NCBI GenBank assembly: GCA_028641055.1
Contig: CM054060.1
Coordinates: forward strand, 208,034,445-208,098,444
DNA length: 64,000 nucleotides
Direction of reading: 5' to 3'
Origin: Alopecurus myosuroides
Lineage: Eukaryota > Streptophyta > Magnoliopsida > Poales > Poaceae
Shown here: in pieces, positions 32,789 to 45,080 of the stretch
How the letters are laid out: every line of letters begins with the position of its first letter
How positions within the stretch are numbered: the first letter of the stretch is position 1
Notes under the pieces: generated by a model
The model's database searches: none
What the model was told of the DNA's origin: nothing
Seen by the model: the letters and a program-made list of their open reading frames with translations, nothing else
Program-made: the position numbers and the translations under genes

Positions 32789-35700
32789 ACATCCCCAAGC
32801 TTAGTTCCTACTCGTCCTCGAGTAGGTAAACGATAAAAACACAAGAATTTCTGAGGTGGCATGCTACCAACATAACTTGATCATCAATAATGTAAAAGCA
32901 TAAGTAAGGTGAGATCATAGAACTTAAACACAAGCATGATAAATAGAACTTTAATAATAAAGCATAGCAATCACTTTGCATCATGAGAAGTAACTCAAAT
33001 AAAAGATCATGAATAACAATGCAAAGAAAGATATACGTTTGTTCAAGTATAGAGAGAACATGTCAAAGTGATATTTCGCTAGTCCTTAAGAGTGGGGCAA
33101 AACATAAATGCCAGGACACCTTCAAATTTCATGAGGAATACTAGAACAAATAATTAGAGAACAAGCAATAACACATCATGAATCAATTAATAATGTTTCT
33201 AGGACAAATGCACATAAAACTCAGAATGACAAAAATTCTCTCTCAACTGTGCATAAAGTTAGAATATGGAGACTCAACATAAAAGTAAAAGAAAGGCCCT
33301 TCGTAGAGGGAAGCATGGATCACTCATGCGCTAGAGCTTTTATTTTACTAAACAGAGGTATTGAAAACTTGACACTCCTCCCAACCATCTTTCATAAACC
33401 ATGGCTAACCGAATCCTCGGGTGCCTGCCAACAATCACATACCGTGGAGGAGTGTCTATATTTTAAGAGAGGTGTATTCTTATGTCAACAAATGGTAAAC
33501 AGAAAATACAGTATGTCACAAGCCAAATAGACTTCACAAGAGAGGCTCCCATAGAAGGACACATCTGGGTAGAAGGTCATCCCTCTTTCTCTTTTGTTTA
33601 CACAATTATGCTTTGACTGATAAATCAGGGGAAAAATAGTGAAGATAATTTGTCTTATTAATTTGGGGCTGGGCACCCCGCCGCCAGCTCTTCTATCATT
33701 GGATAAGCGGATGAATTCACTAGTGTAGGGTGTGAAAGTCCAATCAACAAGTGAGATAAAAATTCTCTATTTATGTCCTCATGAGCTAAAACAGGAGCAC
33801 AAAACATGAGTAATTTTGAAAGTTTTAAAGGTAACACATGAGCAATTTACTTTGGAGTGGCGGTTAAATACCACATGTAGGTAGGTATGGTGGACACAAT
33901 GGGAAAACTTTTGGTTTTAGGGAGTTGGATGCATGAGTAGAGCTCATACTTAGTATAGGTGGAGGCTAGCAAAAGACTGGGAGTGACAAATCAAGAGAGC
34001 ATAAGAGCCATAATCATGCATAGAGACATAAACATCATTAATAAAAGCATAAGAGGATTTGTGACTGTTTCATAGTCATAAACATGGTGTGAGCATGTGC
34101 CAACTCAACCAAATAAAACATTCAAAGGAGAACACAACAAATTTATGCTTCAATATGACAAGAACAACTCATGATTCTTTCAAAGGCACATTAAACACTC
34201 TCAACTATTTGAGTCTAATCATGCTACTCAATAACCACAAGGATTTCAAACTGAAATAACATCTAGCATGATATGAAAAATTCTAGCCACGGCTATACAG
34301 GTTTCTACTTGCACAGTCAAAAATTCTACCTCAAGCAGCAGTTTCTTTTCCCAACAAGCACCATACAAAACATGCTTTAACAAAAAATCTCTAAATTCTA
34401 TAGCAAGAAAACATGAGAGGAATCACATAACATTACTAAAACTAACAGCTCTGAATAAGAGATGCAATGAAAAAAAGAGCTAAACAGGAAAATTTGCAGC
34501 AGCTAGAAGAAAAACTAAGAATACTAGCATAACAAGTATTCAAACGAAAAAGCGGAGCGTGTCTCTCTCCAAAACAAAGAATGCTAGGATCCAAATATAT
34601 TATTGCAGCAAGGAAAACAAAATAAAACAAAGTAAAAAAAATAAAACAAAAGAAAAACAAACAGACGCTCAAAGTAAACTTCATATGATGTGACCAAATA
34701 AAAATATAGTTTCACGAGAAGTGACCTGGTAGATAGTTGATGAAGAAGGGGATGCCTTGGGAATACCCAACCTTAGATGCTTGAGTCTTCTAAAACTATG
34801 CTTGGATGAACCACGCGGTCATCCCCAAGCTTTGACCTTGCACTCTTCTTGATCACATATATCACCTCTTCTCTTGACCCTTGAAAACTTCCTTCACACC
34901 ACACTCAAACAGTAATTCGCATTAGAGGATTAGTGCAAACAATTAAAAATCCATTGGTTATATATGGAACAAGTGCTATTGATACTTATAAACATTATCT
35001 ACAGCCACTGATGTTTTGTGAAGCAAACAAATCCACTTGACATCGCAAAAGAGCAAATGCAAGAAAAATTGCAGAATCTGTCAAAACCAGAACAGTCTGT
35101 AAAGACGAATTTTTTGAGTCACTTATGTTGCTCTGATAGAAAAACTTAAAGAACAAAAAGGTTGTGGAATTATCTTAGGAATGAGCACAAAAAATTTCAG
35201 ACAATTCTGGTTTTCCAGGATTTTATACGATTTTTTACAGTGGACAGCAGAAATCTGTTTCTTGCGCAGAAATCCGAAAACCAACTCCAACTCTCATCAG
35301 AAATCTTACTTGGCACTACTAAAACATGAAAATAAATATACAAAGGAGTTGTGACATAAGTATACAACCCCTTGACTCAAATAAAACAGAGAAAAACAAA
35401 GCAAAAATAAAACCATGGGTTATCTCCCAAGAAGTGCTTTTCTTTAACACCTTTTAGCTAGACCCAAAAAAGTGAAATCAAGTGTTTTCAAGTGAAGAAG
35501 ATGCTCACATAAGAATTATGAATTAAGCGATAGAGAGCATCAAGAATCAATTATAAAACAAATTTAAGTCTAACTCACTTGCTATGCATAGGAATCTTGT
35601 AAAGAAATAAATTAAAGAAGCTCAAACTAGAAATCATGGAAAGGTAGAATAAAAGCGACTTCAAAACTTTCAACAAAAAGAGAGGTGTTTTAGTAACATG

Positions 35701-35826
35701 AAAATTCCTACAACCATATTTTCCTCTCTCGTAATAATTTTCAGTAGCATCATGAACAAACTCAACATCATAATTATCACATAAAGCATGTTTATCATGG
35801 TCTAAAATCACACAGTTCATATCAAG
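32789..35826 (-). other. Non-coding internal region of element B
   Basis: About 3 kb, AT-rich, with no frame showing family resemblance. In other Athila elements the pol gene would be upstream, but here it is absent, so this is spacer. Its left edge holds the polypurine tract (minus-strand GCTTGGGGATGT). Confidence 0.6.
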
Positions 35827-36297
35827 CTAAAAAATAGTGGGATCAAAATTTAAATTCAGCTCCTCTTTTTTCCCACTTTTAGCAATATCTACACGAGATG
35901 ATTGGTCACTCTTAAAAGGTATAGGACACATTATAGCAATCCTATTTTCAGTAGCATTATAATTTATAACATCAAGTAACATAGGACCATCATAAAGAGC
36001 ATTATCATAAGATTTATCCAAGTAGCATGGATTATCATAAATAACAGTAGCAACATCATTCTCACAAGTTTCATTCATAGTAGTATCAAGATCACAAGTA
36101 TAGCAAGTATCAACTTCATCAAAAAGGGATATTTCAAAAGAATCAATAGGATCATCACAACTATGAGTTAAAGAGTTACTCTCATTGGTAGGTATACATG
36201 GGTTCCATTCTTCCTCCTTTTGATCATCACTCTCCTCCTCTCTTTCATCCAATGATCTTCCAGATTCAGCAGTTTCTTCTTCCATAGGTTCCTGCAA
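35827..36297 (-). CDS. Small acidic ORF of element B
   Basis: 156 codons starting MQEPMEEETAE, strongly acidic at the N-terminus. In the middle is SLFDEVDTCYTCDLDTTMNE and at the end a KSGKKEELNLNFDPTIF segment. The FDEVDTCYTC block recurs, from memory, in hypothetical proteins of Triticeae retroelements. No catalytic motif, signal peptide or membrane segment is visible. It probably belongs to the non-autonomous element rather than to a host gene. Whether it is translated cannot be judged. Confidence 0.4.
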   Translation of the reverse strand: MQEPMEEETAESGRSLDEREEESDDQKEEEWNPCIPTNESNSLTHSCDDPIDSFEISLFDEVDTCYTCDLDTTMNETCENDVATVIYDNPCYLDKSYDNALYDGPMLLDVINYNATENRIAIMCPIPFKSDQSSRVDIAKSGKKEELNLNFDPTIF

Positions 36298-36339
36298 GGC
36301 ATTAGTCTATTCCTTAGGTTGAGAGCATTTATTAAGATA

Positions 36340-36679
36340 TTACATTATGTAGTAATTAAAATCCTTGTAATTATCAAAGAAATATTCAAGTATAGCATAA
36401 ATCTCATAATTTCCCTTAACATAAGAAGATATGGTAACATTATTATTATAATCACATTGAAAAGGGAGGTGTTTATACCTCCTACAGCAACAAGATTTAT
36501 CAAAGAAATACGTAATATTATAAGTAGAGCACAAGTTTTTAGCATAGTCATGCAATTTATTAATTTGCTCCCATAAGTGTATTCCTTTTTGTGACAAACG
36601 GTGTTCCTTATAATATTTTTGTTGTTCATCTGTGAACCCACCTTGCCTATAAGATCTAGTTTCAAAGGCATCAAACATT
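36340..36679 (-). CDS. Small ORF near the 5' end of element B
   Basis: I take the ATG at 36679, just inside the element after the primer site. The frame is open further upstream into the LTR, but that part is not convincing coding sequence. The product of about 112 residues begins MFDAFETRSYRQGGFTDEQQ, has a helical region with HLWEQINKLHDYAKN and a Cys cluster (KSCCCRRYKHLPF). It occupies the gag position of an autonomous element but lacks recognisable gag motifs or a zinc knuckle. Function unknown. Confidence 0.35.
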
Positions 36680-36773
36680 GCTAGCAAGCATGATAAATCA
36701 AGTAACAAGCAAAACAATAACAAAGTAAAAATGATTGGAGGTGAGAGACTCCCCTTGCAGAAATTCTCTTCCT

Positions 36774-36790
36774 CCCCGACAACGGCGCCA
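36774..36790 (-). promoter_or_regulatory. Primer-binding site of element B
   Basis: TGGCGCCGTTGTCGGGG on the minus strand, ten bases after the 5' LTR. It is the typical Athila-lineage site, probably tRNA-Asp-like. Confidence 0.8.
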
Positions 36791-36800
36791 GAAAATGCTT

Positions 36801-38379
36801 TGATGCGTGTAGTCAGACGTTCGTTTGGAGACCCCAAGAGGAAGGCATGAACAGTGCAGCAGCAAGTTTCCCTCAGAAATAAACCAAGGTTGAATCGACC
36901 AGTAGGAGGAAGGAGTAACTTCAGAAGGTTGAAGCAGCTGACATGGCAGGGCGCATTACTGGTTCAGCAGCAACGTGGAGCCTGCACAACACAATCAAAT
37001 CACTTTGCCCCAACGAAGCAGTGAGGTTGTCAATCTCACCGGTTTTGCTGAACACAAAGAGGTTAAACGTTTGGTGTGGAAAATAGTAGGAAAACTGTAG
37101 GAACAGTATGAAAGCAGTAGATGTTTTATCAGTATGACGAAAAAGGACCGGGGTCCACAGTTCACTAGTGGTGTCTCTTCGTGAAATATAAATAACATGT
37201 GTGGTGAACAAATTACAACTGGGAAATTGATAGAAATGAAGATTGCGCCATAGTGCATATGCAAGACATGAAGATTACTATGTGATTCACGCGGGCATTA
37301 CAACAAAATACATAGACCGTTATCCAACTGCATCTATGACTAAAAATCCACCCTTCGAATATCATCCGAACAAACGTTGGGTATTAAGTTGCAAGCAACA
37401 GATAATCGCAGTAAGCAAAGTGTGTAATGTAAACAATAACATCATCCTTAGACAAAGCATTGTTGTTTTATCCCTAATGGCAACAACACATCCCCCATCT
37501 GTGACGTTTCTGTCACTCGAGCATATATAGAAATGAGGCATGAACCCACTATCGAGAAGAAATACCCCCTCTTGGAGTTACTAGCATCTACTTGGCCAGA
37601 CCATCTACTAATAACAGAGAGCATGCAAGATCATAAATAACATAAGCATGAAGATAACATGATAGATTGATAATCAGAAGACATAGCATTCAACATTCAT
37701 CAGATCCCAGCAAACACAACATGTAGCATTACATAAAGATGATCTTGATCATGATAGGCAGCTCACAAGATCTAAACATGAGGTATAAAATGGAGAGAAC
37801 AACCATCTAGCTACTGCTATGGACCCGTAGTCCAGGGATGAACTACTCGCGCATCACTTCGGAGGAGGGCATGGTGGTGTAGACCCCTCCGGCAGGGTGC
37901 CGGGGAGAGCTCCAGAACCCTCCCGATCTCGGGATGACGGTGACGGCGGCCTCGGGTGTTTCTCGGAAAAAATTGGAATATCTCTAGGGTTTATGTCTCG
38001 GGGAGATTAAATAGGCGAAAGGGCAGAGGCTGTGGAGGCCTGGGGGTCCCACACCACCCCCCGGCGCAACCAAGGGGGTTGCACCGCCCTATGGTGTGGG
38101 CCCCCTGAGGCCCCCCTCCGGATCTCTTCGGGACTCTGTGGAACCTTCGGGAATTCTAAGACTTCCGGGCTTCGAATTTTCCAATTATGAGAAGATTTCC
38201 AGAACAACTTTTCTGAAACTAAAAACAACATAAAACAAGGAACTGGCTCTATGGCATCTTGTCAATAGGTTTGTCCGGAAAATCGATAAAATTGACACAA
38301 AGTGTATAGCAAACATGTGGGAAACAATAAGAAAACAACATGGAACATCATAAATTAAGGATACGTTTATGATGTATCA
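36801..38379 (-). repeat. 5' LTR of element B
   Basis: 1,579 bp on the minus strand, starting TGATACATCATAAACG (38379) and ending CTACACGCATCA (36801). The right target-site copy TCGTT is at 38380-38384. Confidence 0.9.
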
Positions 38380-38531
38380 TCGTTACATATGTTTCTGATA
38401 TTTAACCCCCAAGACTTCTAGGTCCATATATCATTTTCTCGTCGTGTTTTTGTTTCGACGTGTTTCTGCCAGGTTACATCCTCAGATCTAGAGCCACGAT
38501 GTCCTCTTTCGGACCTCCCAAAGACACTTTC

Positions 38532-41500
38532 TGTGACGCCCCGAGATCGGGCACTATGCAGATTTCAGCATTCCCGCCAAATCCGCATAATAACCGATTC
38601 CAGGTTGCCACTTATGATAACATTACAACAGTTCACGAATAATCCACAATTACCACAGAAACAGATAGATACAAGGTGACTCAAACGAGCCAGGGATACA
38701 ACTGATACATTACAAAGATCCAAATAACAGCGGAAGAAACAACATATCGTCCGTCTACGGACAAGATACAAATTGGACTAAGAGTCCTGAAGATAACCGA
38801 GAGCGTCCACTCCCTGCCCAGGCCAAGCCGGAGGGATTCCCAAGCTAACATCGTCAGACTACAAACCTGTTGACTGCAATATTGAATATGCAACCACGAA
38901 AAAGATTCGTGGGTCAGTACGGTTAAGTACTGGCAAGTGGATAAACCATACTCACCAGATACCGACGTAGCCAGTCATCACAAGATACAAATACTTTGGG
39001 ATCAACGGAAAGGAAGGGGTTATTGCAAATAAGCGACAGCGGGCTGCACTAACCAACTACAGAGGGATACTACAACTTCCGGCTAACAGAAAGAAGATAA
39101 GATCGAGTATTGTAACCAACTGAAAGATAACTTCAAACAAACCCATCCTGGATCTCGCCCCTTTATCCAAAGAAGCAATCCGAGGATACTCACACAGTTG
39201 AATTAATGATGGTTCAGATTATTGTGTCAATAAGCCTATTACTAGTCAAGTTGTTAATCATTGGGTGAAAGATTGTTAATCATTATGTTTAAGTTGTCCT
39301 GAGTACTTGTTAGCCAGTACTTTCACCAAGTAATCCATAACCGCGGAAAACACGGCTTCTCGAGAAGATTATCCCTGCAGGGTTGCACCAATTTGGTCGT
39401 ACACGCATGAATAACCCGCCAGATGGAAAGGCCCTTCCACCAAGCGGGGCACTCAACACAACTCAACTCTTCTTCGCATCAAGCCCAAAGCACCTTGGGC
39501 GCACGGCTAATCGAGCCCAGAAGAAAATGGACCCTCATAGCACTCTAAGACCGTGTCCCCCTATATGCCGACTACGAAAGTTCCACCCGGGATCCAAGGG
39601 CTCGCAAGATCATGCATGCAGCAAATGGAAAACCCGAACTAAATGAGGCGATTTGGACGAGATGCGAATCGAGTCAAATTGAGGGGGGCGCCCATACTCG
39701 CTTCCCACATGCGGGTAGTGCGCTCATCATGGATCAGTAGACAAGACCCTTTTCCTATTAGGGTCGACACTAGCAGGCCTCAAAACCACAAAGGGCCTCC
39801 TGCCGGTGCCTTATCATCAAATTATTATTAACAATAACATTAGCATGATTGATTGATTAAACATCGAGCCCCCAGAACATAATGAAATAGCAATAGAAAG
39901 TAACGGGTAACAGACTCGAGCAAAACAACCCTAAGCATGCTAGTAAGACACGGGCTCAAACAACGGGGTTATAGGAGGGAAGGTGAGGCAATATCAGTGT
40001 TAAGGGATTCATGTGATGGGTTCGTAACAGAAACATCTACTACTAAGGCTAGCAGAAATAGACAACGGAAAGAATCGGTAACAAGTGATGAAAGGCAGCC
40101 ATTTGGCAGCAAGTGAGTATACTTGCCTGAGATCCCGCAAGGTAGCAGAACTTGTCGTTGCTCACATCATCTCAACGTCCTATCCGGGAAGAAGCAACGA
40201 ACCTCGAACAAACACCGGATGCAACAATTACTACTACGGCAAAAGATCCAGCATGACCAAGATATGGATGCATGACAGGTTTAAGGATGCACCAAGGTAA
40301 ACTAGTTGACAAGATAAACAAATTTAAATGGACCCATATGCAATTTGAGTTGCATATGAACAGCCCATGAATTATGGTTAGATGATTTGTTTTCCAACTA
40401 ATCAACAGGTGAAGGTGGATTAGCATGATGCATGGATGAGGAAAACAGCAAAATAACAACAATAGAATCAATTGGAAATAAGGTTTAACAAGTTTGGAAA
40501 TTATTGGTCAAGTTTGGAAAGTTTGGTTACTTAAACATGTCACACAAGCAATTGTTGTTTTCATCAAGTTAAAGTGTTCAACACAATTAACAAAATTTGT
40601 ATTTGAAGAGAACATCAAATTTTAGTTGGATTACATGTTTCAATTATTGAAAAAGGAATTAGGATTAATTTATTATGAATTAAACAATATTAAACAAGTT
40701 TTAAATGAATTGAAAACAAGTTTGAATTTAATTGAATTTTTATTTGTTCAAAACATAAATTCAAACTCACATTTGAAAAGTTCACACTTTGATGGCTTGA
40801 AAACATATTTTCCATGTTCAAAATTATTTTATTTTGAGCAAGTTATGATTTTATCAAATTTAAATGAATTAAACAAGTATTAAATTATTTAGGCAATTTA
40901 AATTATTCAAACCATGAAACAAAATTTATATTTGAAAAGGTTATTCAAAATGGTATGGAAAACATATTTTATTTGCCTTATTTGGAATTAGTATGAATTA
41001 TTTATGAATTGTTGCAAATTACAATTGAATTATTTGAATTCAAATTTGAATTGCATTTTGAAAGTTCAAAACAGAAAACAAATGGCATAGTTGGATAGAC
41101 AATTTAATTTAGAACAATAAACATATTTAGAGTTTTTTATTTGGAGTCATATTTTAAAAGTTATTAACAGATTAAAACAGGGGACCAATCTGTCATTTTT
41201 AAGGGACTGGAGTTAAAAGAATTTGTGCTGGAACTTTTGTTACCGCGTGGTAGACTACCCCCAGCCACTGCCAGCGGGCCCAGCCCAGCGTGGCAGCCAC
41301 GCGGGCGTGTGCGCTGTGAGGTGGCCACAGGTGTCACTGAACGGTGGGCCGCCCGCGCGGAAGGAAAACCAAAAAAAGGGGGGGTGCGCCCGCGGGGTCT
41401 CGAACCCGGGACGCTAGCGCTGCGCGGATGGAACAACACCAGTGCGCTATGAGGTTGTATCGTGACAGTGTACAGGAGAGTTTGGTTTTGAGGTGAGTCT

Positions 41501-42950
41501 CCGTCAGGAAACACTGACGAAACTGAAACCTACGCTGCCCGCTGCAATCTCGTTTGTCCCAGTGACGGAACCAGCCGGCGACGACTACTGCAGGGCGGCG
41601 AGGTGCAAGTGGGGTGCTGCGCGTGCGGTGCTTGGGCCTAGGGCGTGTGTGGGTGCGGACAGGAGGGGGAAGGGGAGAGGACTGAAGCGATCACCTCGGG
41701 CGGTTTATCGAGGAAGACTGCCGACGGCAGTAGCAGCGCGGCTACTCTCCGGCGACGGCGCGGACCACACCGTGGGTCCCGGCAAGCGGCGAGGGGACGG
41801 GGAGACGCCGGGGACCGCCGCGGCTCCATTCCCCGCCTCAGATGCTCCTCGAGGCGACCATGGCTACCGGCGGTGAGGGGAGGCGGTGGTGTTCGGGCTC
41901 TGTTGAGGTTCAGCAACGGAGAAGAGGTTCAGAGAGAGGGAGGGAGGGGGTAGAGATGGAAGATGGCGGCGGGGCGGATGGGACTAGGGTAGGCAGAGGG
42001 GATGGCTAGTTTTTATGGTGGAGAGGAGGCTGGTACGGCAGTCATCGCAGCGGAGGAGGGAGGGATCAGAGGGTGGAGGGGGAATCGTACAGAGGAGGGT
42101 GACGTGGGAGGAGGAAGAAGACAAAATAGAAAGGGGGTATGGGCCAGAAGTGGGATGGGCTGGGGAGAAATAGAAAGGATGGGGTGGGCTGCCCTCTCCT
42201 TTTGGGATTTTTTTTCCTTTTTCTTTTCCCTTTTTTTTTGTAAGAGATAAAAGGAGAGAGGTAGAAAGAGGGTTTGGGGTTTCTTTTTATTTTATAAACA
42301 AATGTTGTTAATTTGCAAAACAGCACATAAAAGTAATGTTAATCATTAACTTCAAAATTTAGAATATTAATTGATTTCTAATTTGTTATTTGAATTCCAG
42401 ATAGAGGTTGGGGTGTTTATCTGGTAATTAGATTTTTATTAATTTGCAAAACAACAACAACAAGGTAGTTAAAAAGTAATTTCAACAACTTGAATTATTA
42501 AGGTGATATTAAATTGTTGGGTGATTCTCAAATAGTGTTTGGGTTGGAGTTTTGGGAAATAAACAAATTGTAGTTAATAAGTTCAATCAATTATACAAAC
42601 ATTATTGAATTTAATTGGTTTGAAAATTTTTAATATCTAAACCCATATTGAATTATGATAAATAAGATTGATTTGATTTGAATGTTTGGAATTTGCCATT
42701 AGGGTTTTAATAACAGGGAAAATTTTATTTAGCAGGCAATTTGTTTAAAACAACTTCAAACTACTGAAAACAAATGAGTGATTTAGTTTGCAAGTTTGAA
42801 ATTGGAAATTTTGAGAAATGGGTGAAAGTTTAAATTGTTTTGAATTTTTCAGTTGTGATGCAAACATGGTGCAATGCAATGTGACGCATATGATGCAAGC
42901 AAAAAAGAAAACAAACAACTCTCTATTAGGGTAACACCCCAGGTGTTACA
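38532..42950 (-). mobile_element. Element E: solo long LTR
   Basis: 4,419 bp. On the minus strand it begins TGTAACACCTGGGGTGTTACCC and ends CGGGGCGTCACA. Flanking copies CTTTC (38527-38531) and GTTTC (42951-42955) differ by one base. It is related over much of its length to LTR I (for example the ACCCGCCAGATGG, CATCGAGCCCCCAGAACATAAT and TAGCCGGAAGT regions), in opposite orientation. No internal domain or second LTR is present, so it most likely formed by recombination between two LTRs. The middle (41230-42200) is GC-rich and gene-like in composition, with no recognisable gene. Confidence 0.8.
41385..41453 (-). other. tRNA-like module in solo LTR E
   Basis: On the minus strand TAGCGCACTGG (41449-41439) fits an A box. 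About 32 nt later GGTTCGAGACC (41406-41396) fits a B box, and the module ends GCGGGCGCA. The segment CCGCGCAGCGCTAGCG matches module 1 of LTR I. A full cloverleaf is not evident. Confidence 0.45.
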
Positions 42951-43393
42951 GTTTCTTTGCGAACTTCGTCAACTCGTACATGAACGAGTTGAAGATGCAT
43001 CTCAAGGAGTTGCTGCTCAAGGATGGGGAGGTGCAGATATAAGATGTTCTGGGCCTTAAAGGAGAAGGCAGTCTGGAAGCCAGGATGGAAGAATTGGAGC
43101 AAGAAGTCTTTAAGTACAAGAAGATTGCGGAGCGTGAACTTGACATCATCCACAGGATAAAGACAGAACTGATCGTCGAGCACAAGAAGGAGACTTTAAA
43201 GCTTTGGGAGGAGATCTTCTCACTCACCGAGACCACCAACAAATTGCAAGCACAACTCTACGATGTGCAGAATCAGAATTGTGAGTATGAAAACATGTTT
43301 AAACGTATAATCTCTGCTGCTAGTTTCAGGATATTGGAGACCAAGACATCATTTGTTGATGGAGAGCCTTTACCTTGGAAGTCTGATGATTAA

Positions 43394-45080
43394 AAGGACT
43401 CACCACCACCACCACCGAAGAATTAATTCGTCATTGGTATTGGCATCCCCTTGGCTTGTTCCAAGCTTGGGGAAGTGCCGCGGTATCACACCTTTATCTT
43501 TCACCCTTTTACCTTTTAGTAGAGTCATATCATGAGTAGAGAAAATATCATATAGGATGGTTTGTAGTATGGAAGTATCACTCTTTAGTTGGTTATCGTT
43601 GTATCCTTTGGTTTGAGTTACCGTAATGGAATATTAATGAGAAGTTTCATCATCCACTTTCTACACTATATTTTAGCTTGCAATTTTTGTTATATGGTTG
43701 ATCTTGTTATTAGTATTGGTGTCAATGTTGGATCATCAAGTTAATATAGTTGGTTTCGGCAAACTTAGCATTGGTCAGTAGCAACAATACGATGAGACTT
43801 AAGTAGAAAAGAGGGAGTTGCATGTAGATATATTATTCCATGATCTTTCTTTCTTGTTAGCTCATAAGCTTAGTATTCTAAAGTAAGATTGTTTGTACCT
43901 CCGAGGAAGATTGCATGATTGGTTTTATCATATGTATATTTGTTTGTTTTCCCTCAACTCTTATGCTTGCTACCCAACCTTGCTAGCCAAAAACCTGTAC
44001 TGAGAGGGAATGCTTCTTGTGCATCCAAACCTTGAGCCCCAAAACCTTTCCATTTGTGTCCACCATACCTACCTATATGTGGTATCTAACCGCCACTCTA
44101 AGTAAATTTCTTGTGTGCTACCTTTAAAACCTTCAAAATTACACCTGTTTTATGCCCCTGTTTCACCTCATGAAGAATCTTTATCTCACTTGCTGATTGG
44201 ACTTTGCACACATGGACTAGTGGCTTCATACGCTTATCCAAATGCTAGAAGAGCTAGCAGCGGGGTTCCCATCCCCAAACATAATAATACAAATTATCTT
44301 CACTATTTTTCCCCCTGATTTATCAGTCAAATCATAATTGTGTAAACAAAAGAGAAAGAGGGATGACCTTCTATACCAGTTGCGTCCTTCAATGGGAGCT
44401 GCTCTTGTGAAGTCTAGTTGGCTTGTGACGTACTATATTTTCTGTTTGCCATTCATTGACATAAACATACATCACTCTCAATTAGTTTCCAGTACTTTGT
44501 TTATCAAATGAAAAGCTCTAGCACATGAGTTAATCTCTGCTTCCCTCTGCGAAGGGTCTATCTTTTACCTTTATGTTGAGTCAGTAAACCTACTTCTTTC
44601 TATCTTAAGCAAGCATTTGAGTTGTTTGTAATCTATCCATCTATATGTTGATTTACTCAATCATGTCCTTTATTCTTCCTTGTTTAGTACAAATGATTTT
44701 ATCTGTTTGAATACCACTTTGAAAGTTACCAATGACTCCAAAGAGACTGTTATAATTGAGCATGATAAACTCTCCAATATAAGCTCTAGTATAAAGACTC
44801 TACTCGAAAGATAAGTACACTGTTAATTGTTCTCTAACCAAGAACGAAGTTTTCCTTCACCAATTATGATTTCCTTTTGCACCTTTATTGTGATTTCCTC
44901 TACTTGTTTCAAGTTTGATTATATGAGAGGAAGTTGTTGTCTAGAATGACTTGTGCTTTGTTAGATGTGATGCTTCTTGTCCGTATTTTATTTATCGACA
45001 CCTCACTCCATAAACCTATGGTCATGTTTACTGAGTTCAGTTTCGCTTAGGGACATGCGAGGTCTAAGCTTGGGGGGAGT
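43394..45080 (+). other. 3' non-coding region of element A
   Basis: No gene. AT-rich spacer that ends in the polypurine tract AAGCTTGGGGGGAGT (45066-45080). A second similar word, CCAAGCTTGGGGAAG, lies at about 43460-43474. Confidence 0.65.

Larger units (their letters stand above)
11412..38379 (-). mobile_element. Element B: non-autonomous Athila-like element, split by element C
   Basis: On the minus strand the 5' LTR is 36801-38379. A primer-binding site follows (TGGCGCCGTTGTCGGGG, 36790 down to 36774), then ~4.0 kb internal sequence, a polypurine tract (GCTTGGGGATGT, 32800-32789), and the 3' LTR at 32788-31323 plus 11562-11412. LTRs start TGATAC and end GCATCA. Target-site copies are TCATT/TCGTT. 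There is no recognisable RT, RNase H or integrase, so mobility would have depended on an autonomous Athila relative. LTR divergence in a ~640-bp sample is about 6%. Confidence 0.85.
38380..43393 (+). pseudogene. Downstream coiled-coil ORF of element A, split by solo LTR E
   Basis: An ATG at 38499 starts MSSFGPPKDTF, cut after 32 bases by solo LTR E (38532-42950). The frame resumes at 42956 with FANFVNSYMNELK, meets an in-frame TAA near 43039-43041, then continues as a 102-codon open frame (43085-43393) starting MEELEQEVFKYKK. That part is charged and heptad-rich, consistent with coiled coil. It lies between integrase and the 3' LTR, where Athila elements can carry an extra (sometimes envelope-like) gene. 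I see no membrane segment, so envelope function is not supported. Confidence 0.5.

Noticed and set aside
41493..41953. Overlapping GC-rich frames that look gene-like
   Set aside because: They sit in the GC-rich centre of solo LTR E and have no motifs. The same zone is present in LTR I.
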